From the NCBI GenBank assembly GCA_034670405.1, contig JAXDDX010000035.1, positions 186,001 through 250,000 of the forward strand: 64,000 nt of DNA, in the 5' to 3' direction. Source of the DNA: Hoplostethus atlanticus. Lineage: Eukaryota; Chordata; Actinopteri; Trachichthyiformes; Trachichthyidae. Positions 13,558 through 25,352 of this stretch are shown piece after piece. The stretch's first letter is position 1. Each line of letters opens with the position of its first letter. Under the pieces are notes generated by a model, which made no database searches, was not told the origin of the DNA, and worked only from the letters and a program-made list of their open reading frames with translations. The position numbers were made by a program, and so were the translations under genes.

Positions 13558-14762
13558 GGTAGCAGTATCCTGATATTTCATGAAAGATTTCACTTAAAAT
13601 TGCACCCCAACATTGTCATAAAGTAGCTGTTCACCATAAAAAAAAATTGTGGTTACATTAAGATAAGGAACTCAGCATAGTATTCTTTATTTAACCTTAT
13701 CTCTTGATAGTTACAATAATAATAATCTTATAAGCTTATAAGAGGATACTGATAAGATCGTAGATTGCAGAACCCCATTTACACACTTAATCACTTGACT
13801 CCTCCAATCAGGAGAAATATACACAATGCTTCTTCACAGCATATCCCTGCTCGTGCAAAAGACATGCACTATCATTTTGATATTTGTACCTGTCTCCTTC
13901 TTTCACTTGTCATTTCATCTGTCCAGCGTCCTCTGAACTCGTGCCAATGACCTCACGTCCACCAACGCTGCTTTGCTGCCCCACTCAAATCAGGGTTAAT
14001 CCCAAAGCAGGTTATTGCTACTAATTAATGGCAATGTAAGTAAGAGTGGGTTATATACTATAGCAAGTGATTTTAACCCTGTTTGAATAGTGGCCATTGT
14101 CTACACATTTATGTAACCGCCCCTCCTCAAGTTAAACCTTCTTTTGCACATATTACTGAGAAAATAAGACCTAGAATAGTTTGTGATGTGATGGAATAAA
14201 TAATAAATGATGTACTTGCACATGATTGTGAACATGTACTTTCAATGCAGACGCCATGGGCGATGGATAAGCCATATTTGGTACTACTAATGGTTGATCT
14301 TACTGGGTGAGATTCCTTTAATAGTGTTTGAGCAAGGGTCCAGTCATTCTGCTGCCTGATGACAATAGAACAGCATTTAGCCTCTTATATGTGCAAAATA
14401 ATGTATATGTATGACAATGCATGCTCACAATGACTAAATATATGTTGGATTTATGTTTGAATTTGTTGACTAAGTAACAAACACAGTGCATTTAAAGGAG
14501 AATCCACTAGAGCACATACAGGGAAGCAGGGCGGCTTTCACATGCGGGTGTGAAATGGGACAGAATGAGGAAGAGCGACAGATGTCTGGCCTTTTTCCAA
14601 GGTGTACTAAAGCAGCCCAGGGCCTATGGAACTCAGAAATCCAGCTTAATGCACACGTCAGTATGCAAGCCAACAGTGAGACTGGAGCAACACCAGATTT
14701 ATTTTTTTTTTGTTCAATGCAAATAAGCCCATTGTTTCTGTTGGAGCTAAAGCAGGTGTGAA

Positions 14763-14905
14763 CAACGGGGACCCATGTTTGTGAAATGCCACAGTAGAGG
14801 AAATATGGCCGTGTTAAAAGGAAGCTAGTTGAACCTGATCATTAGGAGAGATAGAGTTCCACACTGCAGGTAGAGTTTCATTTCTCACGCTTGCACGCTT
14901 GTTAT
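14763..14905 (+). repeat. Diverged direct repeat, copy 1
   Basis: Shares with 18383-18521 an ordered series of blocks: TGTGAAATG, CAGAGGA/GTAGAGGA, ATATGG, TTAAA(A)GGAAGCT, GATCATTAGGAGAGATAG, GTTCCACACTGCAG and GCTTGTTATG. Family unknown; the copies are 3.6 kb apart in the same orientation. Confidence 0.85.
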
Positions 14906-15462
14906 GGGTCCTGCATGCATGCACATGGGCACTCATGCGTGCAGGCATATATATGCATGCAAAAATAGACGAGAGAGTACACACTCACAGAGTACTCATA
15001 GATTCCATTCCTTTACTTTAATTATAGAAGAACAAAGCAGCTAAACAGCTAACTTCATCATGGGTGTTTTTACGTTCCCTAACATATGAATGCACACAAA
15101 GGAACAAACAAAATTCTCATGGCATTGCTTTCGAGACAGCCAGAATTTCACCATCCCTTTCCCCCGGTTTCAAAATTCAATACCCACAAAAGAAATCCAT
15201 GAAATTTTCCACAGATTGCTCTTTTGATGGTCAGAAATTCAGATTGCCTTGTATTGTCTCCATGAATGCCTTTCAGCAGGGGATGCAATCATCTGCAGGC
15301 ATATTCTCTGTCGCCATGGAAACTCTGAGCAGCGGTAGGAGGAGGGGGCCGCCAGAGGGGGAGCAGGCAAACCCTTGGAGGCGTGGCCTAACTGGGCCTC
15401 ATGCGGGTCTCTGGGATGAAACAATGGCAGGAAGAGAGTGGGCTGTTTTACTGCACCTCTGT

Positions 15463-15463
<1 letters not shown>

Positions 15464-15504
<41 letters not shown>
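15464..15504. repeat. (TC)n microsatellite
   Basis: About 41 nt of perfect CT/TC followed by a short CA array (15516-15530). Confidence 0.96.
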
Positions 15505-15508
<4 letters not shown>

Positions 15509-16084
15509 TTTCTCTCACACACACACACTCTCTCACACAAGCACACATCTCCTGGAATGAACTGGATTATCTGAAAGAAAGCACAATGAAAGGACAATGA
15601 AAACAAAAACAGGATGCCAGAAAGAATTTTATCTGTCCAGGAGGAATGATGATCTTCCCACCTAAAAGCTGTGACTACAGTGGATACGGTGTAGGGGTGA
15701 TCTGACTGAGCAAAGGTTTACATGTTGGGAATAAAATGTCTGAGAATAAATTAATCTTATTGTATTAGTGTGTTTGTATGGTTCAGTTTTTTTCTCAGAC
15801 TGATATGAGAGTACACAGTAGGAAGGCATAAGTGAACACAATAGGCTATCCAGGGTCTCAGATGGAATTCAGTCTCCCTTTATAGTAATGTAAACACACT
15901 TGCCCCTAATAATACACTCCTTATGTTAACATCTCCTGGTGTCCTAAGAATCGTGGAAGTACTTCCAGCTCGTGGTGAATTCTTGTATGGTACATTTTAC
16001 TGTTAGTTCGATCACATAAATTCACCGAATTGATAATAAATCTCCTATGATTTTTACTATTTCTATTTATATAATTTATATAAT

Positions 16085-16320
16085 TTATCATGGTTTCTCT
16101 TCGCCAGCACCATCCTGCTTCACACTCACACAGATCCTTTGCTGGCCACTGTGCAGCTACACAGTTGTAAGTTTTGCACCCTCAATTCGTACTATATGAC
16201 TACGAACTTGAGATGAGAACGGTCTGAGCAGTTGGGGGTTAAGTGCCTTGCCCAGTGGCACCATGGTCAGTAGGAGCATTCACAAGCCTGCTTCTCTATC
16301 CTCTAGGCTACCGCCGTCTA
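16085..16320. repeat. Teleost dispersed repeat fragment (SINE-like tail)
   Basis: GGGTTAAGTGCCTTGCCCAG, later TAGGCTACCGCCGTC, match the common teleost repeat that ends in a 'gggttaagggccttgctc ... gctaccgcc' block. Related fragments lie at 18963-19015 and 33520-33665. Identified from memory of the motif, not a database search. Confidence 0.5.
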
Positions 16321-16596
16321 TCTCTGTTTCTAAATCTATTTCAAAATAAAACCATTTACCATTCCCCTTTGTAATACAAAAGCACTGCAGCACCGAGACC
16401 ATGAAAGCAGCCTAACCTGTCATGTGGCAATGCTGTAGTGATGCCTGGGGGTTTGTAGGGGGTGGCACTGGTCCTACTGAAAATAAATTGGCTTCTATTA
16501 GGGAGGCTGTGTGAATTTATTTCAAATCCCATATTAAAGAAGTTCCAATCAATTTAAATTTAGAAAATATTATTTTGTTATAAAATACCAAAAAAT

Positions 16597-16598
16597 AA

Positions 16599-16637
<39 letters not shown>

Positions 16638-16639
16638 AA
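16597..16639. repeat. (AAAT)n microsatellite
   Basis: About ten AAAT/AATA units. Confidence 0.96.
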
Positions 16640-16851
16640 TGTTATTTCAGCTGGAGATTCCACACTTTATGATTCATGTTATTTTTGTCCTAGTAATCTG
16701 TCTGCTACATTTCAAAGTGAAAATAATAACAAAGCTAACATTTCTCAAGGCTACAAAAGCATTGCACTATAGAGCACGAGAGCCCCATAACATGTCAAAT
16801 GGCAACGTTATGGCGTGGTGACGTCAGATAAGGTGAGAAGGATATCGTGGA

Positions 16852-16853
<2 letters not shown>

Positions 16854-16881
<28 letters not shown>
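16854..16881. repeat. (GCA)9 trinucleotide repeat
   Basis: Nine GCA/CAG units. An 87-codon open frame reads them as poly-Ala, but the surrounding protein is not recognised. Treated as noncoding. Confidence 0.9.
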
Positions 16882-16882
<1 letters not shown>

Positions 16883-17760
16883 TCCTCTCCAAGCCTCCCT
16901 ACCATCTGTTTGTTGTCACTGCTTCTGCCTTGACACCCTCAGCAGTCATCTCTGCAAAAAAATCCCCCTTCCACACTACAGAGCCACAGTCGAGCCTTCG
17001 CACGTCGGGGGCGTCGATGCTATTTTCCCAGGTAAAGTCAAATTGGTTCAGTGCGGTGGATTCCTTTGTTTTCAGTAACACACCCAATCTTTGTACATCT
17101 AGCAAAAAACCTAGTGAATTCCTGTAAGAAATGCAGCTATTTTTCCTCCACAAAGGGTTATGTGTATTGGTAATGGTGGTGAAACTGAGTTGTGGGTAAA
17201 TGTGCGTTTTGAGCGCGTAGTATTGGCGTTTGGCTTTGTGAGTCGCGTCTCCTGTCGGGAAGCGTTTCGGGTTGCTAGGGTATCAGGACCTGTTGCTATG
17301 GAGGTTTTGCTGCCTTGCGGAGCACATCGTGTCCTGTATTTATGCTGCACGCTACTGCAGCACATGAGAACTGCAGATGCATGCAAGTGTTTCAGTAGTG
17401 ATAAAGCAACTACCACGTTTGGCCATAATGCAGTACTATAATATTCCTATAGGGACATATAGTGTGTCTGTCTATTAACCACATCGTTCTCATGTGGTAT
17501 TACTTTAATATTTCTATTTGTTCTTTATGTACTGCTATGATATTTGTATAGCATAATCTCATTTATGATAGGACTGTATCATTCTGTATCGTAAGGGTTG
17601 GGCACACTGGTAATGCAATGGCTTATAGTAGGGATGCTGTGTGAATATACTGTATCTACACTGTCACTTCAGGACTGGAACAATATGAAATTGTAGATGT
17701 CCACCTGACTGCTTCAATATGATATATCTCTATTGGTGCCCAGCCCCAGTATTAGTCCAC

Positions 17761-20700
17761 CTTATTGCATTGTGACTGTCCACTCCAGGTTAATTGCAAA
17801 ATGGAGATAATAATAGACTGAACTATTTCTCATTTTGCTGCAGAGCACTTGGCATCCTCTCACTGTCTCCACTTCCTTCTTTGAGAATCACTGGCCTACA
17901 TATGCTGCGCTCATACAGTTTCTAACAGTTTGGATACAATGCAATGAATCTCTGTTTGATTTTTTTTTATTATTATACTGCTTGTCATAAGCACGAAATG
18001 ACCAGAATGCCCTAGACATAATGATTGCTGCAGGTAAATAGAATATTCTGCCTTATAATGCTAAAAGAACCGGCCCAAGCGGGAGTCCCTGCAAGTCTAA
18101 ACAGTACGGGTAGGGGCCAAGTAGTACAGTAAATGTAATCCACTTTTGCTCCATATGGCCACAGCTTTCGTTGCTAGTAGGCTAATCTCTGCGCAACTCA
18201 GGCAGGCAGCTGCTGTGAGTAACATTATGTGAGGGCACACAGTTGTTTGATTGGGTGACACAGCAGGGGGTCCCGTTTCCAGAATCGTCCATATAACATA
18301 CGAGATATCATGAAATAACCTCCGTTTTTTTGATTTTAATAAGAGATCGTTGAACCACGAGGTCTCTCTGAATGAAGTGTAGACAACAGGAGTGCATGTG
18401 TGTGAAATGGCCCGCAGAGGAGATATGGTTAAAGGAAGCTGGTTTACCCGGATCATTAGGAGAGATAGGGTTCCACACTGCAGATAGGGTTTCAATCAGT
18501 CCTCTCTCATGCTTGTTATGATCACCTTTGTTATGTAGGATGTAACCTCACCTCAGACATCCCTGAGAAACAACATCCTAGTGTTATCTCTCCAAGAAGT
18601 AGATTTAACCCTTGTTTTTCAGAAGCATCTGCCTTTAAAGAGCTGATTCGCAAATATTTGACAGATTATTTACTCCCTGGCTGAAAAAGATTTAAGAAGA
18701 CCCGCCTTAGGTGAATTCACGGGATGAAAACTGTCATTGGGATGAAAACAACTGCGCATCAACTACATCAAATAAACTCCAGCATCAAATGAGCAAACTT
18801 TGTGTGTGTGTGCTGCACACATGCAGGCATGCAGCTGTAGTTTTAACATGTTAAGAGTTATCAAAATGAGTGACATGTCATTGTCAAAAGCGACAATGGC
18901 TTTGGCTTGGCCTGGGCCCGGGCTCCATTTGCACTTGGGATACTACAGAGTTCTCCTCTTTTACTCATTTACATTTTCTCTTATCCAAAGCAACGTACAA
19001 TAACTGCAAGCAGCAGCGCGGCAGCAGTTATCAATCCACACTATTAGAATTAGCCTAGAAATAAAGAGCTGCAAGGGACAACATACTAAGAGCTAAAAAG
19101 AGCTGGCATCAGTTTTTTGTGTACCTCCTCTCCTCCTATCTCCTCTCCCCACGGCTCCCCCCCACTCCTCATTCCCCGCTTGTTCCTCTTCTTCTCTTTT
19201 CTCATTTTCTCCCCCCCTCCGGTCTTCTCCTCTCCCCTGCCCTCCTGCCCTCTCCTACTCTCCCCTGGACTCTGCTTGCCAAGAGGTGGATGAGCGGGGC
19301 GTGAGGCTGAGCTGGCTGTCACATGCCGTCCGCAAGGTCACATAACGGCATGCCATCACGTTCTCCACTCTCCTCTTCCTCCGAGGCTTAGAGGTCTGCA
19401 AGCTAAGGAGGATTGTCAGAGAGGGTGAGGAAGAGCTTGACTTACTGACCAGGAAAGAGAAAGGCAGTTGGGGATGAGGGCAGAGAGAGGAGGGGAGAAA
19501 GGATGAGTGACAGGGCTTGGTTTATTGAAGGGGAATTGGGGCGGGGGGGTGTATTGGATATTTGTAGGCAAGGCTGGTGATGAAGTGGCAGGCTTACTAT
19601 TGACCTGAAGTCATAGGATGAATAGGAAAAGGGGTTTTACTGTACTTTACCTGGAGGGAAATGAGACAACGGGAGCTGTGGCTTACACTTCAGCAGAAGG
19701 AAAACAGTGGAGAAAAGAGGAGGGAGTAGTATTAGAAGTGAGGAATCCCAAGAGTGATCTCTGCTGTCTCCCTAATCTGTGTTGATCTGGTTATGGGTGA
19801 GCCAAGTATCTAAGAGGTGACCGTGCCAGCTGCCGTAGAGCTGAGAGAGACCAGCTGCACGGACTGCGCTAACCCTGCCATCCTTTAGACTTCATAGACG
19901 GACAGCAGGGTCGAGCCCAGTTTGGTTTCAGTTGCATTGTGAATTGATGCTGTATTCAATTTACTCGTGATATAGCATGGGCTCTCTATTATTTCTTAAT
20001 CTTTTTGATATGGGAAAAGCATTTTCAATGTTCGATTTTTGGAAGTAAATCTCACTCCGCATTGGATTGCAGCCAACACTGACTAATAGCCACAAGGGAG
20101 ATTTACACTGACATGAGGAGGTTTGTTCATAAAAACCCAATGGGCGTATAGCCAGGAGGCTTCACTGGGCTAAATGATGTTCAATACCATCTAATGAGCC
20201 TATGAACTAGCAAGAGCAGAGTTGATATTTGAAGAGGTTATTTCCATCGGTCGATATGTCTAAAATATAAAGGGACTCAGTCTGTAATCGTGTTCATTTT
20301 GTCAACCAGCGACTTAACTTATCTGCTTATCTACTTATCTATATATCTACGCTATATCTAGCGTTTTGTAAGATTAAATGTCACTTTTTCTTATTTTGGA
20401 ATGAAGGGTGGATATCTCGTTGTGGAAGGGGTAGTTACGTCAAACCAGGAGGCCATCCGTGGCCCTGCACTGCCCAACGTGGGGTCAACAGAAACCTGAC
20501 TTTTATCTCTACTGCTGAAATGAACTGCTCTACTGTAGAAATGTGGGGGCACACTTAGCTGAGTATTGCCAGAAATACACAATTAACTAAAACCATATTT
20601 AATGTTAGCAGGCATAAAGCTCAGTGCTGAATGTCCTACTGCTTTTTGTGAAATCTCTGCCTGGAAAAATAAATCACATCGAACTAAGTCTGGGATGTCA

Positions 20701-20934
20701 CATGATTGGCTTTTCATCTCAGAGCCAAGAGCTAATATAGGTTTCCTGAAACGCCGTATGGATTTGTCCGAATTTAAACCTCAGGAATGTCCACCGCAAT
20801 GCTGAGTAAGGAGCTCCTATACGGGTGACGTGAAGGCCTACGTATTGAGAATCTCTCCCACAAAGCTCTCTCATTACCAAACACATTTAGTAAATCTCAG
20901 TGAAATGACTAGATGTAATACTTGGACATTGGAC
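17761..20934. other. Gene-free block
   Basis: Contains repeat copy 2 (18383), a 'TTATCCAAAGCAACGTACAATAA'-type teleost repeat fragment near 18963-19010, and a strand-asymmetric pyrimidine tract (19119-19265). No gene seen. Confidence 0.5.
18383..18521 (+). repeat. Diverged direct repeat, copy 2
   Basis: Counterpart of 14763-14905. The best block is GATCATTAGGAGAGATAG followed by GTTCCACACTGCAG. It could be two insertions of one dispersed element or a local duplication. Confidence 0.85.
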
Positions 20935-21016
20935 GTGGCATTGTAATGACCTTGACCTTGATGATTGAACTTGGAGCTGTTTGATCAGCTCCAAGTTCAA
21001 GTCATTACAATGCCAC
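20935..21016. repeat. Near-perfect inverted repeat (snap-back palindrome)
   Basis: GTGGCATTGTAATGAC...GAACTTGGAGCTG (20935-20979) is mirrored by CAGCTCCAAGTTC...GTCATTACAATGCCAC (20986-21016) around a 6-nt loop. The arms match over about 29-31 positions, except that the left arm carries about 14 extra bases including CTTGACCTTGA. It would form a stable hairpin. Confidence 0.95.
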
Positions 21017-22076
21017 AATCTACCTGTTTGCTGTCAGTTCTCACAATCTTGAAATGTCAGCTGAGGGGAAGACTGAGCTCTTATCAGAGATTTTGCTGTC
21101 ATGGATATTGAGTGGTACTTTGCTATCTGTAGATCTTTTCAAATAATTGCTTGCCGGTGTGCACGGCGCCAAGATGACAAGATTAGCAATACATTTAATT
21201 TGCCTAGGTCCTTTTAAAATGTCTTATTTGAGTCTTATTCTTAATGCTTTTCAATTCTTACTTTATGTGGAATGACTTGTTGCGAGAGGAAATGAAAACG
21301 TCTCGTATTCAGAGGACCGGTGGGGCTGTGCTGAAGTGAGAAGGAGATGTGCGAGAATCGTTATTTGCTCGGTTCACTGTGTGTGAAAGTGTGGAAGAGG
21401 TCAGATTAGGTGTGTGTGGTCAGGCAGTAACAGGATCTGAAAGAGGGCAACGGGGTCAGCGCCAACACTCTCAGCGCATTCTGATGAAATGTCAATAAAA
21501 TGCGGAGGGGCAGGTAACAGGTGGAGGTGCAGATAAGTGGAAGTTGATGCAAAGGCGAAGTTAATAGCAGACATGGCAAGTCCAGACAGTCATGACAGGG
21601 ACTTGAGCTCTGTCATCAAGCGAGTTAATGTTAATGTTAAGTACTATTGAACTCTAACAGGCTCTAGATTAAAGGTTACTCTATTAGAGACTTGGTAAAT
21701 CAGTTTCTTTCCCCAGTAGATACACTGGCAGGTAAACCTCTTGGACGCATGCGTGCAGCCCCCTGTCTAAAGAGTAGCCCTTGTAGCTCTTTGGGGCCGG
21801 TGCCTTTGTCACCGTCTCTTTGTACTGATGGGTACTTGAGCTGAAATACCAGCCTGTCTCAGTTACCAGGCTCACAATTGGAATACGGCCTCTTGTTGGT
21901 GTCGATCAAACCAACAAACCTTTCAGTTGTGACCCGGCCTCCGTTCTCAACATGCCAAGTTTAGACAAACGTCAGAACAGATGAGGGGGGCGTGGACTCT
22001 GTCACAGAGACGGGGGTAGGAGAGTTCATAAGTCTACTTGAGTGAATGTTTTGGTTCAATGAGTCAGTTCTGCCAA

Positions 22077-22109
<33 letters not shown>
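22077..22109. repeat. (AAAG)n microsatellite
   Basis: About eight AAAG units. Confidence 0.95.
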
Positions 22110-22110
<1 letters not shown>

Positions 22111-22266
22111 TGTTTTAAGATTGAATACTCGATGAACCCAGAAATTTGTTATCCTTTGGTGTGATATCATCTAAATTCACCTGCACATGAGAAGAAGAGG
22201 ATGATGGGAGTTCTTTGAAAATTGCAGCTAATCTATCCCTCTCTTCCGGCATTTTTTAAAATTTGT

Positions 22267-22267
22267 A

Positions 22268-22300
<33 letters not shown>

Positions 22301-22301
22301 T
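22267..22301. repeat. (TTA)n microsatellite
   Basis: About eleven TTA units, next to a CT-rich tract. Confidence 0.95.
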
Positions 22302-23224
22302 ATTTTATTTTTTTTCCCTCTCTCTCTTTTCTCTCTCTCTTTTCTTTCTCTTTTCACTCTCTTTCCCTCTATTATTACTTAAGTAGAAAAAAGGAAAGAA
22401 AAAAAAGTGAAGATTTACAATTAGTTACATTTTCATAATAACACAACTTTTTTTCCATTATTTATTCTTATCTATTAATTAGATCCTGCTCAACAGGAAC
22501 AGACATGATTTGTAGAAAAATCAAGTGGTGAAGTGTCTTTTTCCAGATTGACCTGAATGTAACTCTCGGACTACGGTGTTGTGGTGCCTGTGCTGTGGTC
22601 CACATGTGGGGTGAAATAATGACAACTTTCCTAAGAAGAAAGAAAGTCTGGGATGCATTTTGGAAGTTCACAGTCATAAATGAGTGACAGTGAAGTGGAT
22701 CATCACCTCCAGTTTACTGATGAAAATCATGAAGACAAAGGGCCACAGAAGTCAAGTTAAAGAGAAGGCTTTGGTTTGAGGGAGTCGGTAAATGAATAAG
22801 TGAGTGTGTTGTCGCCAGTGCAGAGGATGTTTTCTCCCCTCCCTCTGTCCCCCTGGTGGAGGTGATGCAGCCGGACCAGCCAGACCAACCAGTCAGGCAT
22901 GCAGCTGTTGTGGCCTCTGCCCCAACCAACCAGTCAGTCATTCAGACAATCTTCTTACCTCAGTCTGTCCCAGCCCCAGTCAGCCATTCAGCAAGTCAGC
23001 TCCTTTCCCTCCACCAGCGCCCCCCGCCTCCTCCCACCTCCAAGGCCCTCGGACTCCCTTCCTGCCCCAGGATGCGATGCGGTGACGCGCCTGCCGCCGC
23101 AGCGAGACTGTCCTTGTTCTAATGTGTTTATGCGCCGAGGAGATTACAAGGAAACAGCTTGCCAGGGGCAGGCAGCTGCTGTTTCCTACTGCTCGCAACA
23201 ACTCGAGGGGGTCCCAACCGCAGG

Positions 23225-23298
23225 ATGCCGTGGGGGAGAAGTGGATCGGCGGCCCGGCAGCTCCTCTCGGGCAGAGCCACCGGACGGGCCAAGGCCAG
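23225..23298 (+). CDS. arhgap40: Candidate alternative first coding exon of arhgap40 (exon 1a)
   Basis: An ATG at 23225 (purine at -3) opens 24 codons plus two bases, ending at a good donor (CCAG|GTAGG, GT at 23299). The phase-2 end joins in frame to the acceptor before 27240, as the proposed exon 1b does. The peptide, starting MPWGRSGSAARQLL, is short and Arg-rich like the 25249 alternative. It lies in a GC-rich stretch (about 22.85-23.3 kb) that could be a promoter. A 5' noncoding exon using the same donor is an equally good reading. Transcript data are needed to choose. Confidence 0.4.
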
Positions 23299-24395
23299 GT
23301 AGGATTAGGGCTTCGCTGCTGCTACTGGGGCTTGAGGCGTCAGGTCTGGATTAAGCTACTCCAACGCTACTAGGCTTTACAGGGACTGGGTGCTGGACGA
23401 GGGTGTTAAAACTTCTGCTGCTCCACTAGAGGCTGAGATAGTCAGGGTCCTCGAGGGGCCACTTTTTATTTCCCAATTAGAGCAATGATTTTATGGTCTT
23501 ATCATTGTGCATTGTTCATATCCCAAAGCGTTGTTTGACAAAGTTTGAGTGCTTTATAGGCCCACTGTGATTGAAAGCCATAATCGTACCTGCTGGCTGA
23601 CAAAGCTTTCTCAAGGCTGCATGACCGATCGGTTGCATTCTCTGGAGGCTAAGAGGCTTGCAGTGGAATTCAGCCACGAGGATTAAACACTGTTGCTTTC
23701 TGTATCAGCCGCTTTTTTCAGTGGTCGACCAAGTGGATTACTGTATTCAATGACGGGAGCTGCCGGTCGGGGTTACTTTGTGTTGTTTCCCACATCGTGT
23801 AGAAACAGTTTGACATTTTGAGAGCGGACGGTTTCCTGTTAACGCTCTGTGTTAACGCGAGGCCCGTTCGACGAGGCACAACCCCAACACTTTCTCAACG
23901 TTCTGTAGCGTGTTGTTATCTTGTTGGCAAGGTGGAGGGGAGGTTTAAGGCAAGGCTGCTTTCCGTCTGGAGGCTCCTGAGGCAAAACAAGGAAGACCGC
24001 CAAATCGGATTCTTTCTCCATTCCTCCTTTCTCGTCTGTCAGTCTGAGAGTTTTCTGTTGCAAGGTTGCAGGCGTGCTTTGTTTTAGGTCGTTCAAGGCT
24101 CATCCTTTTTTTTTTAAACATCTCCCAAAAGTGTTCATCAAGCTTTTAATGAACCATGCAGAAGCCAAATCATGTCTAATGTGAAACACATACAGCATGC
24201 ATGTCAAATGAAAAAGGGTATAGACTGCAGACCAGAAGTGTGTTTACAGCCTGCGGCTTGTCATCCGCATGAAACGAGAGAACGACAAGGAGACAGTGAA
24301 GGCCGGCAATGTTGACGGGCCTGTCTCGCTTGAGGAACTTGAACTCTTTCTCTCTCCCCTGCTATCTTTCTTTCTATCTTTCTTTTTCCTCGCTT

Positions 24396-24407
24396 TCACT
24401 CTCTCTC

Positions 24408-24438
<31 letters not shown>

Positions 24439-24443
24439 CACAC
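24396..24443. repeat. (TC)n-(CA)n compound microsatellite
   Basis: A CT array running directly into a CA array, between the two candidate arhgap40 first exons. Confidence 0.93.
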
Positions 24444-25248
24444 ATACATCTAGGTTATTGTCATCAACATTTTATCCCCTGCTCAGGTATGAGGCCTAAC
24501 TAGGATATTACCTAAGAGAATGTGGCTGTTGCAACAGTCGCCTGTCTTCTGTGTGTGTGGGCTGATTTGATTTGGTCTGTCACGAGCTGTCATAACAGTG
24601 TGACATGACATAAAAGTATGTCGTGTTGGCTTGAGGTGAGATTACATATTTGCTTTGTAAGCTCAAGCAAAAACCTGATTTACTGTCAGCAAAACATTTC
24701 CGTTTTCATCCATTTGATGAACTTAATTCTAGTCTTCCTTCCATCAAAGGATCCTCATGCTGTCCTACACCTTATGCCCATTCATTCATATGGCTAGAGG
24801 GCTGCTCTTCCACCTCCATTAGACTTCAACCGGCCCGGCAAGAGGGATTTACACATTGTGTTTTTCAGTGAAAGTGGTTGAGAGGTTGGGGTCTAACTCC
24901 TGTTTAAGGTTTAGAGGAAGTTGATGGTCCGTCAAGCGTTGCAGGCAGGGTGTGTCACCTCAGAGTAACGAGGGAGGGGACAGGTGTGAATGACACCCTG
25001 ACGTACCGGAGTCATCCCTCCCTCCCTCCCACCCGCATTCCAGCCCCGGCTCCGTTCCAGCTCCCCAGCACACCGCGGAGCTCTGGGTCCCCATACAGCA
25101 TCATTCTCTCGCACCACACGGAAGGCTTTCACACAGAGGAACTCCCACAGTGTCCAACCTCCAACGACTGGATACAAACAGGTTTCATGAAGGATTGTGG
25201 ATTATGGGAGGCAGAGAGGAGTTGGTGGTAAGCGGGCTCGTTTCCGCC

Positions 25249-25352
25249 ATGCAGTCTCCTCGCACCAGGTTGAGTCGATTCAGGTTCCGTCCGACCCGAA
25301 ACCCGATCAGTAGCAGGCGCGCGAAGCCGACCGTCCACCGCAAAACAGCCAG
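25249..25352 (+). CDS. arhgap40: arhgap40 coding exon 1 (1b)
   Basis: Encodes residues 1-34 plus two bases of R35, a very basic N-terminus starting MQSPRTRLSRFRF. The donor is CCAG|GTAGGT (GT 25353). Its phase 2 matches the single base left at 27240. Upstream, an out-of-frame ATG at 25186 runs 15 codons to a TAA just before the start and may act as a uORF. The N-terminus is not conserved enough for me to confirm it by family resemblance. The start rests on Kozak context, open frame and phase. Confidence 0.6.

Larger units (their letters stand above)
13558..16080. other. Gene-free block
   Basis: Contains copy 1 of the 14.8/18.4-kb duplicated segment and the (TC)n array at 15464. The 178-codon open frame at 15064-15600 ends in Ser-Leu and His-Thr dipeptide runs and is not convincing. 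Nothing else recognised. Confidence 0.5.
16321..17760. other. Block of diverged internal duplications, no gene
   Basis: At 16484-16524 and 17618-17652 the block TGGCTT.TA.TAGGGA.GCTGTGTGAAT recurs. 16375-16440 and 16755-16815 share CAAAAGCA.TGCA, CGAGA and TGTCA..TGGCAA. This suggests old local duplication or several copies of one repeat. Confidence 0.45.
21017..22840. other. Gene-free block upstream of arhgap40
   Basis: Simple repeats (AAAG)n at 22077-22109 and (TTA)n at 22267-22301, then a pyrimidine-rich stretch to about 22370. No gene or transposon identified. Confidence 0.5.

Noticed and set aside
13345..13593. Minus-strand frame encoding repeated Ser-His-Leu-Ile
   Set aside because: Produced by the ATGAG pentanucleotide array, not a repeat protein.
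15064..15600. 178-codon + frame
   Set aside because: The second half is (SL)n and (HT)n from microsatellites. The first half resembles no family and has no splice or context support.
16815..17078. Poly-Ala frame over the (GCA)9 repeat, considered as a repeat-expansion gene
   Set aside because: The flanking peptide is not recognised, there is no in-phase exon partner, and the repeat is short.
22899..23354. 151-codon + frame as an independent gene
   Set aside because: Its start lies in low-complexity Pro/Gln/Ser sequence. The useful signal here is the donor at 23299 used in a different frame.
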